Assembly: GCF_949987535.1 (NCBI RefSeq)
Contig: NC_080065.1
Span: forward strand, 36,557,239 to 36,621,238
Direction of reading: 5' to 3'
Length of the DNA: 64,000 nt
DNA from: Balaenoptera acutorostrata
Lineage: Eukaryota; Chordata; Mammalia; Artiodactyla; Balaenopteridae
Within the stretch, counting starts at the first letter, position 1. Every line of letters starts with the position of its first letter. The notes under the pieces were generated by a model. It was given only the letters and a program-made list of their open reading frames with translations, had not been told where the DNA came from and made no database searches. Positions 25,205 to 36,492 of the stretch are shown here, piece by piece. The translations under genes were made by a program, and so were the position numbers.

Positions 25205-25241
25205 AATTATCTATAAGGGAAAAGAATCTGAAAAAGAATAG

Positions 25242-25297
<56 letters not shown>

Positions 25298-25366
25298 CTG
25301 AATCCCTTTGCTGTACACCTGAAACTAACAAAACATTGTAAGTCAACTATACTCTGATCAAAAAGA
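25205..25366 (+). mobile_element. LINE-1 3' end fragment with (AT)n expansion
   Basis: GAATCTGAAAAAGAATAGAT, the (AT)n tract, then TAACTGAATCCCTTTGCTGT ACACCTGAAACTAACA and ATTGTAAGTCAACTATACTC form a cetartiodactyl L1 3' terminus. The ATATGTATAT segment of the L1 has expanded into a microsatellite. Confidence 0.8.
25248..25296. repeat. (AT)n microsatellite
   Basis: About 23 uninterrupted AT units inside the L1 3' end. Confidence 0.97.
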
Positions 25367-26066
25367 ACTATGAAAAACGTTGTTAATTGTATCTTTTAAA
25401 ATATCTTAAAAATTATAGATGATACAGCAGAACTCCTTCTCAAAGGACCATATATTTTGAGATTTTGATCCTCAGAAAACTGCATTTCCATGTGATAGAA
25501 GCAAAAAAAAAAAAATGCTGACATTCTAGGCTGCTTTTATGTATAATTCCAATATCCCTTCTTTTCTTCATAAAGTCCTAAAATTAAGTTGTTCTCCACA
25601 TGCTAGCACCAGAGACTACATCTGACCCATTAACAGTTTACAAAGACAAGACCAGACTGTCACAGACTCAGTGAGACAAGACTCTCTTTAATACATTACT
25701 ACATTCTTAATTGAGCTTTTCAAGCTAACCCATTTAGTAGTGGTTTTCCACTTTTTTATCCTGCTATACCTCATACCTTGCTACACCCATTAAGTATACC
25801 ACAATATACTCTGCACCTCACATTTTAGTTTCTCAAGAACTTTCACGGCAAGCAGAAAACACACACTGACACCTACTCACTCCCCACCCTGTCCCCTCTA
25901 CTCATATCACTGGATATGTGTCCTAGACCTTCAGATATGCTGGAAACACTAGAGGGACAAAGAACAAAATCTTTATGTTTTACATTTAGTTCTCCTCGCC
26001 TGGGAGATTGAGATACACAGGTGTGCGGAAAATGAGTTTTGAAAAAGGAGTAGATTTGTCCATGAT
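25367..26066. other. gene-free stretch, nothing recognised
   Basis: Includes a short poly(A) near 25504. No supported gene or named repeat. Confidence 0.4.
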
Positions 26067-26393
26067 CCAAAATCTTTTTTTTTTAATTAATTAATTAATT
26101 AATTTATTTATTTATTTTTGGCTGTGTTGGGTCTTCATTTCTGTGCGAGGGCTTTCTCTAGTTGCGGCAAGCGGGGGCCACTCTTCATTGCGGTGCACGG
26201 GCCTCTCACCATCGCGGCCTCTCTTGTTGCGGAGCACAGGCTCCAGTCACGCAGGCTCAGTAGTTGTGGCTCACGGGCCTAGTTGCTCTGCGGCATGTGG
26301 GATCTTCCCAGACCAGGGCTCGAACCCGTGTCCCCTGCATTGGCAGGCAGATTCTCAACCACTGTGCCACCAGGGAAGCCCCCAAAATCTTTT
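26067..26393 (-). mobile_element. CHR-type SINE, minus strand, 12-bp TSD
   Basis: The body, 26079-26381, in plus-strand order shows T-rich (ATTA)n/(ATTT)n, GGCTGTGTTGGGTCTTC, GGGCTCGAACCC (box B complement) and ACCAGGGAAGCCC (head complement). CCAAAATCTTTT occurs at 26067-26078 and 26382-26393. The plus-strand frames of 72-86 codons here are SINE shadows. Confidence 0.95.
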
Positions 26394-28429
26394 ATCTAAG
26401 TAGCAATTCAACTTCCAAATCTACATTTACCCATGAGAGTACTTCACATGTAAGAACCTATATCACAGTAGATTCAAGGTGAAGAGCCACAGTTATTAGG
26501 TAAATCTCAATTGCTTCCAAAATCTCTTCAAGTGTTCCACTAGGAAAAGTTGGCCCAACGGTAAAATGTTTCTCCCTCTTAGAAAATGTTGAATTGCAAG
26601 TTTATCACATAGGCTACCAACAACTGCCTGATGTCCCTGAGTTATATAATTCTTCTTTCAATTCCTCAAAAACTGAAGTTCATGGCTAGTGAGATAAGAG
26701 TGATCTCCCTTTCAAATGATAGTCCAGAATTTAGGGTGCCCCGTGAATCTACGAGATGAGTATAGTGTGTGTCGACAAGATCTTCCTGGCCAGCGGTGGT
26801 GAGTAGAGGCCTATAGTCATCACCTGGCTTCAATGTCAAGCCAAGCAAATGTGGTAATCTAGTGCCCACGTTCTAGCTTCTTTGCTCTGGTCCCTGAAAA
26901 CTCATTGAGACTCAGAAGACTAAGGAGGTGAATTACAGTTTAGCACAACTTGATTTTTTTTCTAGGCAGGTGGCATGGTTTGGAATAAGAAATGACTTAA
27001 GGAATGGTCAGCGGCCTAGCAGAGAACTAAACTGTTGTCAGTGGATTTAATATCATTTTCACTTGAATGATGCTGACTTCTGAGGCCAGTCCACCAGCAT
27101 ACCCCTTTTTTTCTCCTGAAATGAGGACATGCAAAGAGGAAATGTTGCCCCTGGCAGATTGTCCACACTACCTGGTCTTCATTTGATTCCCAGGGCCTTG
27201 GGATGTCTATATAATGACAGAGGCCTAAGAGCCAAGACCTGGGAATGCCCAACCTACATTCAATGGGGATAATTGGGGAAAAAAAGCAGATGAAAATGTT
27301 CTCTGTGTGTAAAGAACAAATAAAGGTTAATTCTCACTAGAAAACTAAAATAAGTAGCTGTCAATTCAAATTTCTCAATAGCATGGCCGCCTTGCTCTTC
27401 TGGTGTGTTTCATGAAAGCCTTAAAACCCAGAGAAATACCACCTTGTTTGTAATCCTTTCCCCAGTACCACCAGGAGACTCAGTCACCCTTTACTCTGGA
27501 CCCCCAAAATCATCACCCATCTTTCTAACATTTACTCCACTGTGATATACTTGTGTGTTTCTCCACTTACCGATGTGCTTAAGTAGTCAGTGAGTTTGCA
27601 AACTTGTAAAAGATTTTGTAAGGAATGGGCAGTTGCTTAGGACCGTCTCAGTTTTAGAAGTGAACCATGAACCACAGCATCAGAGCCAAATGAGAGCCCT
27701 TTTGCTCAAGCTGTATCCTCATGGGACATATAAAAGGCAGTGCTTCTCTTTGATTTTTGGCTTACATTTTTCAGGTAGCAACAGTTTTCTCATCAGACTG
27801 ACATTTATCAAATGACTGGTGTCAACTGCCATCTTGTAAATAAAACATAAGCTTCGATTTGAGCCATTTACAGGGCATATAATAACCTCATTTGTTCAGA
27901 AGAACTACCCAAGTCACAGTCAGTTCTTGGACTGGTCACTTTTAAGCTATTAAGTGCCAAATAATGAGCTTGTTAAATAGCAAATGTCAAAAACAGATTT
28001 TTATCTGACTAACAGGTGTTCACTGAAAGCAAAAAAAAGAACAAATATTTGAACCCAGTGGAATGCTAATCTAATATAAATGTGCTTATGCTAGTAAACA
28101 CTAAATCGAGATGAAAAGCACAACATGTTTTTAAAAAGAGTAATACATAAATATGCTTATACTATAAAATGCTAAAATTCAGATGGATAGCATTTTTTAA
28201 ATGGCAAGCTATGCATATTTTTACATGCAATATGTAAAATGTCATCTAATTTAAATTTATTTTAAATCAGTCTAATTTCAGAATTACAATGTTTCGATTT
28301 GTAACCATCAGACTGAACTGAATACAGACTAAGTCAGGAGAATTGGCTTAATTTCCAAGATGTACAGAGATTCCTGACAGATGTTTGGATTGAACTTTCC
28401 TAAGAGACAGTTAAAGGAAACAATGGATG
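26394..28429. other. apparently repeat-free intergenic DNA
   Basis: Two kilobases without recognised transposons or convincing exons. The AT-rich part, 27830-28400, has many TAAT/ATTA-type motifs and no repeat signature. A conserved non-coding element is possible but not shown. Confidence 0.35.
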
Positions 28430-28925
28430 CAGAAAAAGCAATCCAGTGACTAAAATAAAAGATGTGGAGTTAGATAGATATAGGTTAAAATTCTAGTAAA
28501 ATAGATAGCTAGTGGGAGGCAGCTGCATAGCACAGGGAGATCAGCTCGGTGCTTTGTGACCACCTAAAGGGGTGGGATAGTGAGGATGGAAGGGAGACGC
28601 AAGAGGGAGGAGATATGGGGATATATGTATATGTATAGCTGATTCACTTTGTTATAAAGCAGAAACTAACACACCATTGTAAAGCAATTATACTCCAATA
28701 AAGATGTTAAAAAAAAATTCTAGTTCACCTTTTAGCTCTAAGGCTTCAGACATATTACTTAACCTTTCTAAGCCTCCATTTCCTTTTTCTGTAAAATAAG
28801 AGTAAAAACATCTGATTCACTAGATTGTCATAAGGATTACGTTAGATATCATTTGTAAAATCCTAACCTGGAAATTGGTCCATAGCAAGTGCCAAGTAAA
28901 TGAGAGTTTCTATTATAACTTCAAT
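28430..28925 (+). mobile_element. MIR SINE split by a LINE-1 insertion
   Basis: The left part (28430-28497: CCAGTGACTAAAATAAAAGA, GTGGAGTTAGATAGATATAG) and the right part (28714-28925: ACATATTACTTAACCTTTCT AAGCCTCCATTTCC, TCTGTAAAATAAGAG, GGATTACGTTAGATATCATT) form one MIR, interrupted by the L1 at 28498-28713. MIR core and LINE-like tail are both recognisable. Non-coding. Confidence 0.85.
28487..28724 (+). mobile_element. 5'-truncated LINE-1 (3' UTR only), ~11-bp TSD
   Basis: The body, 28498-28713, runs from AATAGATAGCTAGTGGGAGG to TACTCCAATAAAGATGT plus poly(A). AAAATTCTAGT occurs at 28487-28497 and again at 28714-28724, overlapping the tail. Same 3' UTR type as copies B, C and D. Confidence 0.92.
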
Positions 28926-30547
28926 TGCTTTGCATACAGATTTTCCATGAACTCTTACTGGAAGATATTCCCAGATGTTTGTTGTAGTCTCTGAACTGTA
29001 ATCCTAGAAAAGTAATTTATTCTTATTTACTGCAGTTTCTCCCATTTCCTCTAATAAGATTAATTTAATTCATCTTTTGCCATCATACTAAAATTTTCCA
29101 AATCTGAGTGTTTCTTCTGCATAGTTCTTATCTTTCTACCACTGAATAGTATTATAGTTCTTTATAAGTGAAGATACTTGATTCCATTCATTTCCTAAAT
29201 TTCCTCTTTCAGGAAACTTCTTGTCCCCTAAATCTTTTAGGATTCGTAAAATATCTATTTACTAATTATAGACTATCTATTATTAATTTATTCAAAGCTT
29301 TTCAGACAAAAGCTGCTTGAAGAAGTAAACTCATTTATTTCAGGACGATACTGGGTTATCTTGACCTTAGTTCAAATTCAAGTGGAAATTCAGTTCAATT
29401 TTTTGGAGCCAAAAAGAACTTCACTCAGGAATCCCAAACATCACTAGGAAGCTTTATCATCAATCCATGTCCCATTAAGAATTGCTTTGATCCTCAGTCA
29501 GCCTGCTTAATCTAATGTTGTAGAAAAGAGATTTTGTTCTCTGTTCTGGAAGCCTATCCTTATTTTCTTACATCTGATGAGGAAAAAAAAATTGTCAAAG
29601 GCCTCAGAGGCTGAGAAAAATACTGAAAGAGCCATAGGTTCACACAGCTTTTCTGATGTCTTTTACAATTTTTTTGTATGTGCATTGGTTTTCATGACTC
29701 TTCCCTCCATCTCACTCTTGGTTCACTGTCATTGGAAAAGCAGACAGAATCTCTCCCTGTATCATGAGGTAGGTTCAACTTTACGTTTTGACCCTTATGA
29801 AAGCATTTTGCTATCTAGTCTCTGATGTGCAACAGTCAACCACAAAAAAAAAAATCTAAATGGGAGTGAACATTTCTGGCTCTCGGGAGGAAAAAAGAAA
29901 AGCGTCAGATATCTTGGTAAGTGAGAACAAGCAACAAGCATGAGGATGAGGTCAAAGAGCACTGCCTCGCTGGACGGAGCACGAATAATCTCTGTAGTCC
30001 AGACGGGAAAGGCGGGATGGGGTGGGGGGGACAGCAAACAGCTGAAAAACGTTCTTGCCACTGTCATACGGGCTCCTCCTGATAAATGGAGCTCTTTCTG
30101 CAGCAGCTAATGGTCTTCATTTGTCTCTTCAGTCTGATTCTCAGCCCTCTTTACTCCCTCGTTTTTAAAAAGTGCTGGCAATGGTACAGCAGTGAGTGAA
30201 AGTCATGGAAATCCCATTGCGGATCTAAACAGGAAGTGGCGGAAAGCTGTAGGATCTTAAACAAATCATTTCCCCTTTCTTGACATCAGTTTTTTGTTAC
30301 CTTATAATGAGTGGCCAGTAGCAGCGGGAGAGGGGGGCGTGGGCAGAATTCTAAGGCCACTTTTAGGTCTGGCATTTTATCTTTATCTTCTTTTTTTTTT
30401 TAATTCTACCGGTATTTTACACTAAAGACTTTCTCAAACACATTGTCGTTTGTAATTGTTATTTTTAACTTTCATACATATACAGATACACACACAAATG
30501 TACACAAAGTTTAAATCTTTCTGTTAGCCAACTGTCCAACTACTGCT

Positions 30548-30572
30548 AAATGTGAAGACAGCCTTCACATTT
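30548..30572. repeat. perfect 10-bp hairpin, 5-nt loop
   Basis: AAATGTGAAG, loop ACAGC, CTTCACATTT. A related CCTTCAC recurs at about 30584. It is not followed by a T run, so it is not a Pol III terminator. No function assigned. Confidence 0.9.
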
Positions 30573-31042
30573 GATGAAATGAACCTTCACCAATTCAGAC
30601 CCCAGTTAACAGACCAAGGTCATAGATGTTGGAATGTAGTCCAAGAGCCTAACTTGGAGACTGCTGGACATTTGGCAGCTCCTATTTTATAACTTACCAT
30701 ATTCATGTGGTGTTCTCAGAAAGGCTCCCATTTTTACTTACTCTTTTGTATTTGATGTTTAACATCAAAAGAACCAAAACACCAAAATGTCAAGTCCAGG
30801 GAGCAAATGTTTCAAGAGAAGTTCTTTTTGTACCAATTTAACTTTTCTCTGAATTTGAACAAAGATGTGAGCCTGAGGTCAGGCCACTACATTAAATGGG
30901 ATTCATCCAGTTCTAATTACTACTCCTTATTACAAGGCCCAAGGTTGCCATGCTACTTTTGGCACATGTAAGTTATTGTCTGGACAGATTGTACTAAACA
31001 AAGAAATCTCCCTAATTACAAATTATTTTAAAAAAAAAAAAG

Positions 31043-31066
31043 AAGAAAGAAAGAAAGAAAGAAAAC
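31043..31066. repeat. (GAAA)n microsatellite
   Basis: GAAGAAAGAAAGAAAGAAAG follows an A run, possibly marking an old retroposon tail. Confidence 0.9.
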
Positions 31067-32529
31067 AAAAACCCTGCACTACCACTCTGAAATCTCTATT
31101 AGCATATCTTGGGGTATAAAGGATTTGAGAGACAGCAAGGAGAGGAGACTCCAATTGTTTAAAACATTTCTCTGGTGTATTTCTTCTGAACTTAGAATGC
31201 CAGGAGCTTTGTCCTGTAGCAGTTACTTGTACGCAGTTTTTTGTTTTGTTTTTTTTTAATTTTCTTTTGCAATCTCTTTCATCTTTTCAATGAAAAACAG
31301 CCCAGGAATAGCTTTATTAGTTCTGAGTATATGGGTAGTAGTTTCTTGAGTGGCTGTTTTCACAACTTATTCCAAACAAATTGTCTTTTTTAAAGAGTCT
31401 TGCTTCTTTTCTGCTTGTTAATTACTATATTAGTCTTTCTCTGCCATCTGTTTTCTTATTTTCTTTGATTTGTTTTAGTCTCATGATTTGATTGTTTTAG
31501 TCTCACGACAGGGGAAAAAAGAACAACTGAAAATTCACAAACTTATCTTTATGAAGCCTAATGTGTGCAGACAGCTGGGCCAGCAAGCCTCCCATATGCA
31601 AAGAAACTAGAGTCAGACATTCAATAAGTGGCAAGGGCATTAGGGTCAAGAGGAGTTCAGGGAAAAGAAGAAACCTCACAATATCTGATCTATTATGCAG
31701 ACACTGTTAAAGTCAAGGATACAGGTTCATCCAGGGGATTAAGTTTGCCCGGCGAAGTTAAGTAAGGAACAAGGACTTCAAAATATTAGTCCCAAAGTTA
31801 TGAGAGCTGTGTGAAGCTCCCACAATAGATTAACCAGAACGTATAATTTCATCCGATTCTACTCCACTTATCTAAATGAAATTGCATTTTCCCAGCTTAA
31901 AATACTTTTTCTCTTTCAAAGAGTGAGGGCTTTCAAATGTCAAAAGTTCTGCAATCTCTTAAGAGACTAGGAAAAAGCAGGTAATGTTAACCTGAAGAGC
32001 CTCAAAGTCCATGGAACTAAAACAAAGGTACACAAAGGTACGCAGCACCCATTACAACATTATACTAATGTGCTTTACAACAGGTAGTGGGCGGGGGGGG
32101 GCATCTTTAATTTTTCCCAAAGCCATGAGATTTCTTTGGCATGGGATACTGAAGACAACTCTCTGAGGATGGGAGTGAAACAAGGAAAAACATGATCAGG
32201 ACAAATAACAAGGGATTAAAAGACTGCCCGTAGGAAAACGGTTGTAGGTCAAAAACCATGAGTTCAAAAGCTAAGTGTGACACATAGGCCGCCGACCGAG
32301 TTTCAAATGAATCATAGTTTACAGCTGAGCACTCCATCATGGTTGACTGCTTTTAAAGCATCATAACACTTATAGAAGTGGTTATCACATTTGCTTGGCT
32401 TACTAACCACTTGTGAAGTTTGGTACTTGGCTTGCAAACAAAGACACCATTTAATCTCTCAAAAACTATAAAATGCAGACTTTTTATCATATAATAGGGA
32501 ACAAAGAAAAAGGGTCACATTCTCTAGAG

Positions 32530-32681
32530 CAGTGGTTCACCAAGGGTGGTCCCTGGGTCAGCAATAGCAGGTGAACTTGTTAAAAATGAAAATTCTAACA
32601 GAATCAGAAGCAGAAACTCTGGGGAATGGGACCCAGCAATCTCTGAATAACAAACCCTTCAACTAAGGTTTGAGAACCACT
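32530..32681 (+). mobile_element. MER5A-like hAT (Charlie) MITE
   Basis: Starts CAGTGGTTCACCAAG and ends TTTGAGAACCACTT, the terminal inverted repeats of MER5-type elements. Interior text GTCCCTGGGTCAGCAATAGC, GAACTTGTTAAAAATGAAAA, CAGAAACTCTGGGGAATGGG and CCCAGCAATCTCTGAATAAC matches the recalled family. It encodes nothing and was moved by a Charlie transposase in early mammals. Confidence 0.88.
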
Positions 32682-33721
32682 TCTCGGTGGTAGGTAGAAA
32701 ACAACATCACACTTAAAAGTTCAACTTTTAAGAGATCAAGATTCTAAATCAATTTGTAAGAAGTTGCTGTGTATTTACTCTGTTGCTGTGAAAGGCATAA
32801 ACCCTGGCCCAAAGTAGCAGCTTCAGCAGTGCATAGAGAATGATGAAAGGACAGGTCAAAGGTCTGAGGAGTGCTGTGAAGAGGCAGGAAGGAGATAACG
32901 GGAGTATGTGCTGGAGGCTCACAAGGAAGGGGTCCTTATAGGAGGCTTACCTAATCAGCATTTCCTATTCATGACAGAATACTTATTCCAATTATCCAAA
33001 AAAAAGATTTAAAAGAAACACTCTACCCTCCTCATCACAGCTATAAGGGGCAGGTGATGCCCTGCCGTATACACAAACTTACAACCATCTTCACCATCCA
33101 CTTTGCCTCGGATGTAGTAGAGTTTACAGCCAGTCATGGAGTGAAAGCTGGACACCCTCCTGGCTGGGTGGCCTAAGACAACAACTTGCAAACCAAGTGG
33201 CCTCAAAAAAACTGCCAGGTCTGAGTAGGAAGGCTGAAAAGAGTGTGCTGTGTTTGCTTCTAGCCAGAGACCATTCAGAATTCCACAGCCAATCTTTTCT
33301 TTGGACTGTGTTTAGAGATCACAAACAAAATAGATGGTGAGAAGTGCCCTGTCATGAAGCAAAACTGACAAAGACATTTCTCCCTTGAATGGCATGACAC
33401 TGAGGCAGAAGCAACAACTGGCCCAAGCAGTTCTGTTCAGTCTTCTCTCCCAGGCACTGGCAACAAGGCATGTGCTGGAAAATAGCATGTGGGCCCCTCT
33501 CAGCTTTTAATTCAGTGTTAAGGAAACAAGTATCCTTGTGTTGCCCATTGTGCATGGTTAAATGTAAATCTAACTAAATCCTTTTAATGCTACCTACATT
33601 TTCACAGAGGCCTGGGCATAGACATTACTTACTGGATTTTAATGGGCTTCTGGACTCACAACTTCATAACACAAATCTGCATCAGTTTGTGATAGCAGAC
33701 TAAGGGAGTCCTGCCTTATTT

Positions 33722-33910
33722 CAATGTTTTCCAAAGTGTAGATAGATGCCAATCTATGTAAGAATCTCTCAGTGGCTTGTTTAAAAAGTAGGTTCCTAGG
33801 TCCCATTCCAGACCAATAAAATCAGAAATGTCTTAGGGTAGAGTTCAGGAATCCACATTTTTCACAAAATTCCCAAATGATTTGTATGTCCATCAAACTT
33901 TAAAACATGT
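33722..33910 (+). mobile_element. hAT-type MITE remnant
   Basis: TTTTCCAAAGTGTAGATAGA, AGGTTCCTAGGTCCCATTCC, CAGACCAATAAAATCAGAAA and AATCCACATTTTTCACAAAA follow the order of MER5/MER3-like elements. The ends are eroded. Confidence 0.55.
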
Positions 33911-34239
33911 TTAGTTTGGCTTAACAATCAAAACGACTTTGCAAAAGTCTAATCATAACCTTATGTAATAATTATCAGAAGAGACCTTCAAGATGGCAGA
34001 GGAGTAAGACGCGGAGATCACCTTCCTCCCCACAAATACATCAGAAATACATCTACACGTGGAACAAACCCTACAGAACACCTACTAAACGCTGGCAGAA
34101 GACCTCAGACCTCCCAAAAGACAAGAAACTCCCCATGTACCTGGGTAGGGCAAAAGAAAAAAGAAAAAACAGAGACAAAAGAATAGGGATGGGACCCACA
34201 CCAGTGGGAGGGAGCTGTGAAGGAGGAAAGGTTTCCACA

Positions 34240-34560
34240 CACTAGGAAGCCCCTTCGCGGGCAGAGACTGCAGGTGGCGGAGGGGGGAAGCTTCAGAGCC
34301 ACGGAGGAGAGCGCAGCCACAGGGGTGCGGAGGGCAAAGCGGAGAGATTCCCGCACAGAGGATCAGTGCTGAGCAGCACTCACCAGCCCAAGAGGCTTAT
34401 CTGCTCACCCGCCGGGGCGGGCGGGGGCTGGGAGCTGAGGCTCGGGCTTCGGAGGTCGGATCCCAGGGAGAGGACTGGGGTTGGCGGCGTGAACACAGCC
34501 TGAAGGGGGCGAGTGCACCACAGCTAGCCGGGAGGGAGTCCGGGAAAAAGTCTGGACCTG
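34240..34560 (+). promoter_or_regulatory. CpG-rich L1 5' UTR (internal promoter region)
   Basis: The most GC- and CpG-rich block in the window (for example TTCGCGGGCAGAGACTGCAG, CCGCCGGGGCGGGCGGGGGC). It lies within the first 600 bases of copy B. L1 transcription starts from an internal 5' UTR promoter, so this is its likely location. Activity is not shown, and such blocks are usually methylated. Confidence 0.6.
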
Positions 34561-34632
34561 CCAAAGAGATGAGAATTTTTCTTGCCTCTTTGATTCCTGG
34601 TGCTCGAGGAGAGGGGATTAAGAGCGCCGCTT

Positions 34633-35007
34633 AAAGGAGCTCCAGGGCTTCCCTGGTGGTGCAGTGGTTGAGAATCTGCCTGCCAATGCAGGGGACACGG
34701 GTTCGAGCCCTGGTCTGGGGAGATCCCACATGCCGCGGAGCAACTGGGCCCATGAGCCACAATTTACTGAGCCTGCGCATCTGGAGCCTGTGCTCCGCAA
34801 CAAGAGAGGCCACGACAGTGAGAGGCCTGCGCACCGCGATGAAGAGTGGCCCCCGCTTGCCACAACTAGAGAAAGCCCTCGCACAGAAACGAAGACCCAA
34901 CACAGCCATAAATATAATAAATAAATAAATAAACCCAAAAGTTAAAAAAAGAAAAAAGAAAAAATTAGCACAGCACATATTTAAAAAAAAAAAAAAAGGA
35001 GCTCCAG
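34633..35007 (+). mobile_element. CHR-type SINE in L1 copy B 5' UTR, 13-bp TSD
   Basis: The insertion spans 34646-34994. AAAGGAGCTCCAG flanks both sides (34633-34645 and 34995-35007). The head is GGCTTCCCTGGTGGTGCAGT and box B is GGTTCGAGCCC. The tail is peculiar. After the SINE's own (AAAT)n at about 34910-34932 come about 50 bases of different text (CCCAAAAGTT to GCACAGCACATATT), then a second pure A run ending at the TSD. The SINE post-dates L1 copy B. Confidence 0.96.
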
Positions 35008-35579
35008 AGACAGGCATGAGCCGTGGCTATCAGCACGGACCCCAGAGACGGTCATGAGATGCTAAGGCTGCTGCTGCAGCCACCAAGAAGCCTGTGTGCA
35101 AGCACAGGTCACTATCCACACCACCCCTCCCGGGAGCCTGTGCAGCCTGCCACTGCCAGGGTCCCGTGATCCAGGGACAACTTCCCTAGGAGAACGCACG
35201 GCATGCCTCAGGCTGGTGAAATGTCATGTTGGCCTCTGCTGCCGCAGGCTCGCCCCGCATCCGTACCCCTCCCTCCCCCCGACTGAGTCAGCCAGAGCCC
35301 CCGAATCAGCTGCTCCTTTAACCCCGTCCTGTCTGAGGGAAGAAGAGATGCCCTCAGGCGACCTACATGCAGAGGCGGGGCCAAATCCAAAGCTGAACCC
35401 CAGGAGCTGTGCAAACAGGGAAGAGAAGGGGAAATCTCTCCCAGCAGCCTCAAGAGCAGCAGATTAAATCTCCACAGTCAACTCGATGTACCCTGCATCT
35501 GTGGAATACCTGAATAGACAATGAATCACTCCAAAACTGAGGCGGTGGACTTTGGGAGCAACTGTACACTTGGGGTTTG

Positions 35580-36000
35580 CTTTCTGCATCAAATTTGTTT
35601 CTAGTGTTATGCTTATCTTAGTTTAGTATTTAGAGTTTATTATCATTGGTAGATTTGTTTATTGACTTGGTTGCTCTCTTCCTTTTTTTATATATAGATA
35701 TATATATTTCTTTCCTTTTTCTCTTTCTGAGAGTGTGTATGTGTATGCTTCTTTGTGTGATTTTTGTCTGTATAGCTTTTCTTTTACCATTTATCCTAGG
35801 GTTCTGTCTGTGCCGTTTTGTTTTTTTTTTTTTAGTATAGTTTTTAGCACTTGTTATCACTGGTAGATTTGTTTTTTGGTTCAGTTGTCTCCTTTCTTTC
35901 TCTTTTTTTATTACTTTTTAATTTTTAATTTTTAATAATTTTTTTATTTTAATAACTTTATTTTTTTTTTCTTTCTTTATTCTTTTCTCCCTTTTCTTCT
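35580..36000. repeat. T-rich tract of the L1 copy B 5' UTR
   Basis: Low-complexity T-rich DNA (TTCTTTCCTTTTTCTCTTTC; TTTTTAATTTTTAATTTTTA) inside the 5' UTR, possibly grown by slippage. The frames through it encode F/L/K-rich nonsense. Confidence 0.75.
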
Positions 36001-36492
36001 GAGCTGTGGGGATGACAGGGTCTTTGTGCTCTGGCCGGGTATCAGCCCTGTGCCTCTGAGGTGGGAGAGCCAAGATCAGGACATTGGTCCACCAGAGACC
36101 TCCTGAATCCATGTAATATCAAATGGCAAAAGCTATCCCAGAGATCTGTTTCTCAACGCTAAGACCCAGCTCCACTAAAGGATCAGCAAGCTAAAGTACT
36201 GGACACCCTATGCCAAACAACAAGCAAGACAGGAACACAACCCCACCCATTAGCAGAGAGGCTGCCTAAAATCATAATAAGGTCACAGACACACCACCGG
36301 ACGCAGTCCTGCCCACCAGAAAGACGATATACAGCCTCATCCACCAGAACACAGGCACCAGTCCCCTCCACCACGAAGCCTACACAACCCACTGAACCAA
36401 CCCTCGTCACTGGGGGCAGACACCAAAAACAATGGGAACTATGAACCTGCAGGCTGTGACAAGGAGATCCCAAACACAGTAAGTTAAGCAAA

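Larger units (their letters stand above)
28926..32529. other. long stretch without supported genes
   Basis: No exon or named repeat supported. It holds a perfect 10-bp hairpin (30548-30572) and a GAAA microsatellite (31043-31066). The 29900-30370 part is less AT-rich than its surroundings, but I see no promoter or coding signature there. A G run lies at 32089-32101. Confidence 0.35.

Noticed and set aside
34240..34560. CpG-rich block resembling a host CpG-island promoter
   Set aside because: It is internal to the full-length L1 5' UTR, bounded by that element's TSDs. No host exon follows.
35096..35467. 123-codon proline/arginine-rich frame
   Set aside because: Lies within the GC-rich 5' UTR of L1 copy B. 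No homology recognised, and open frames are common in CpG-rich UTRs.
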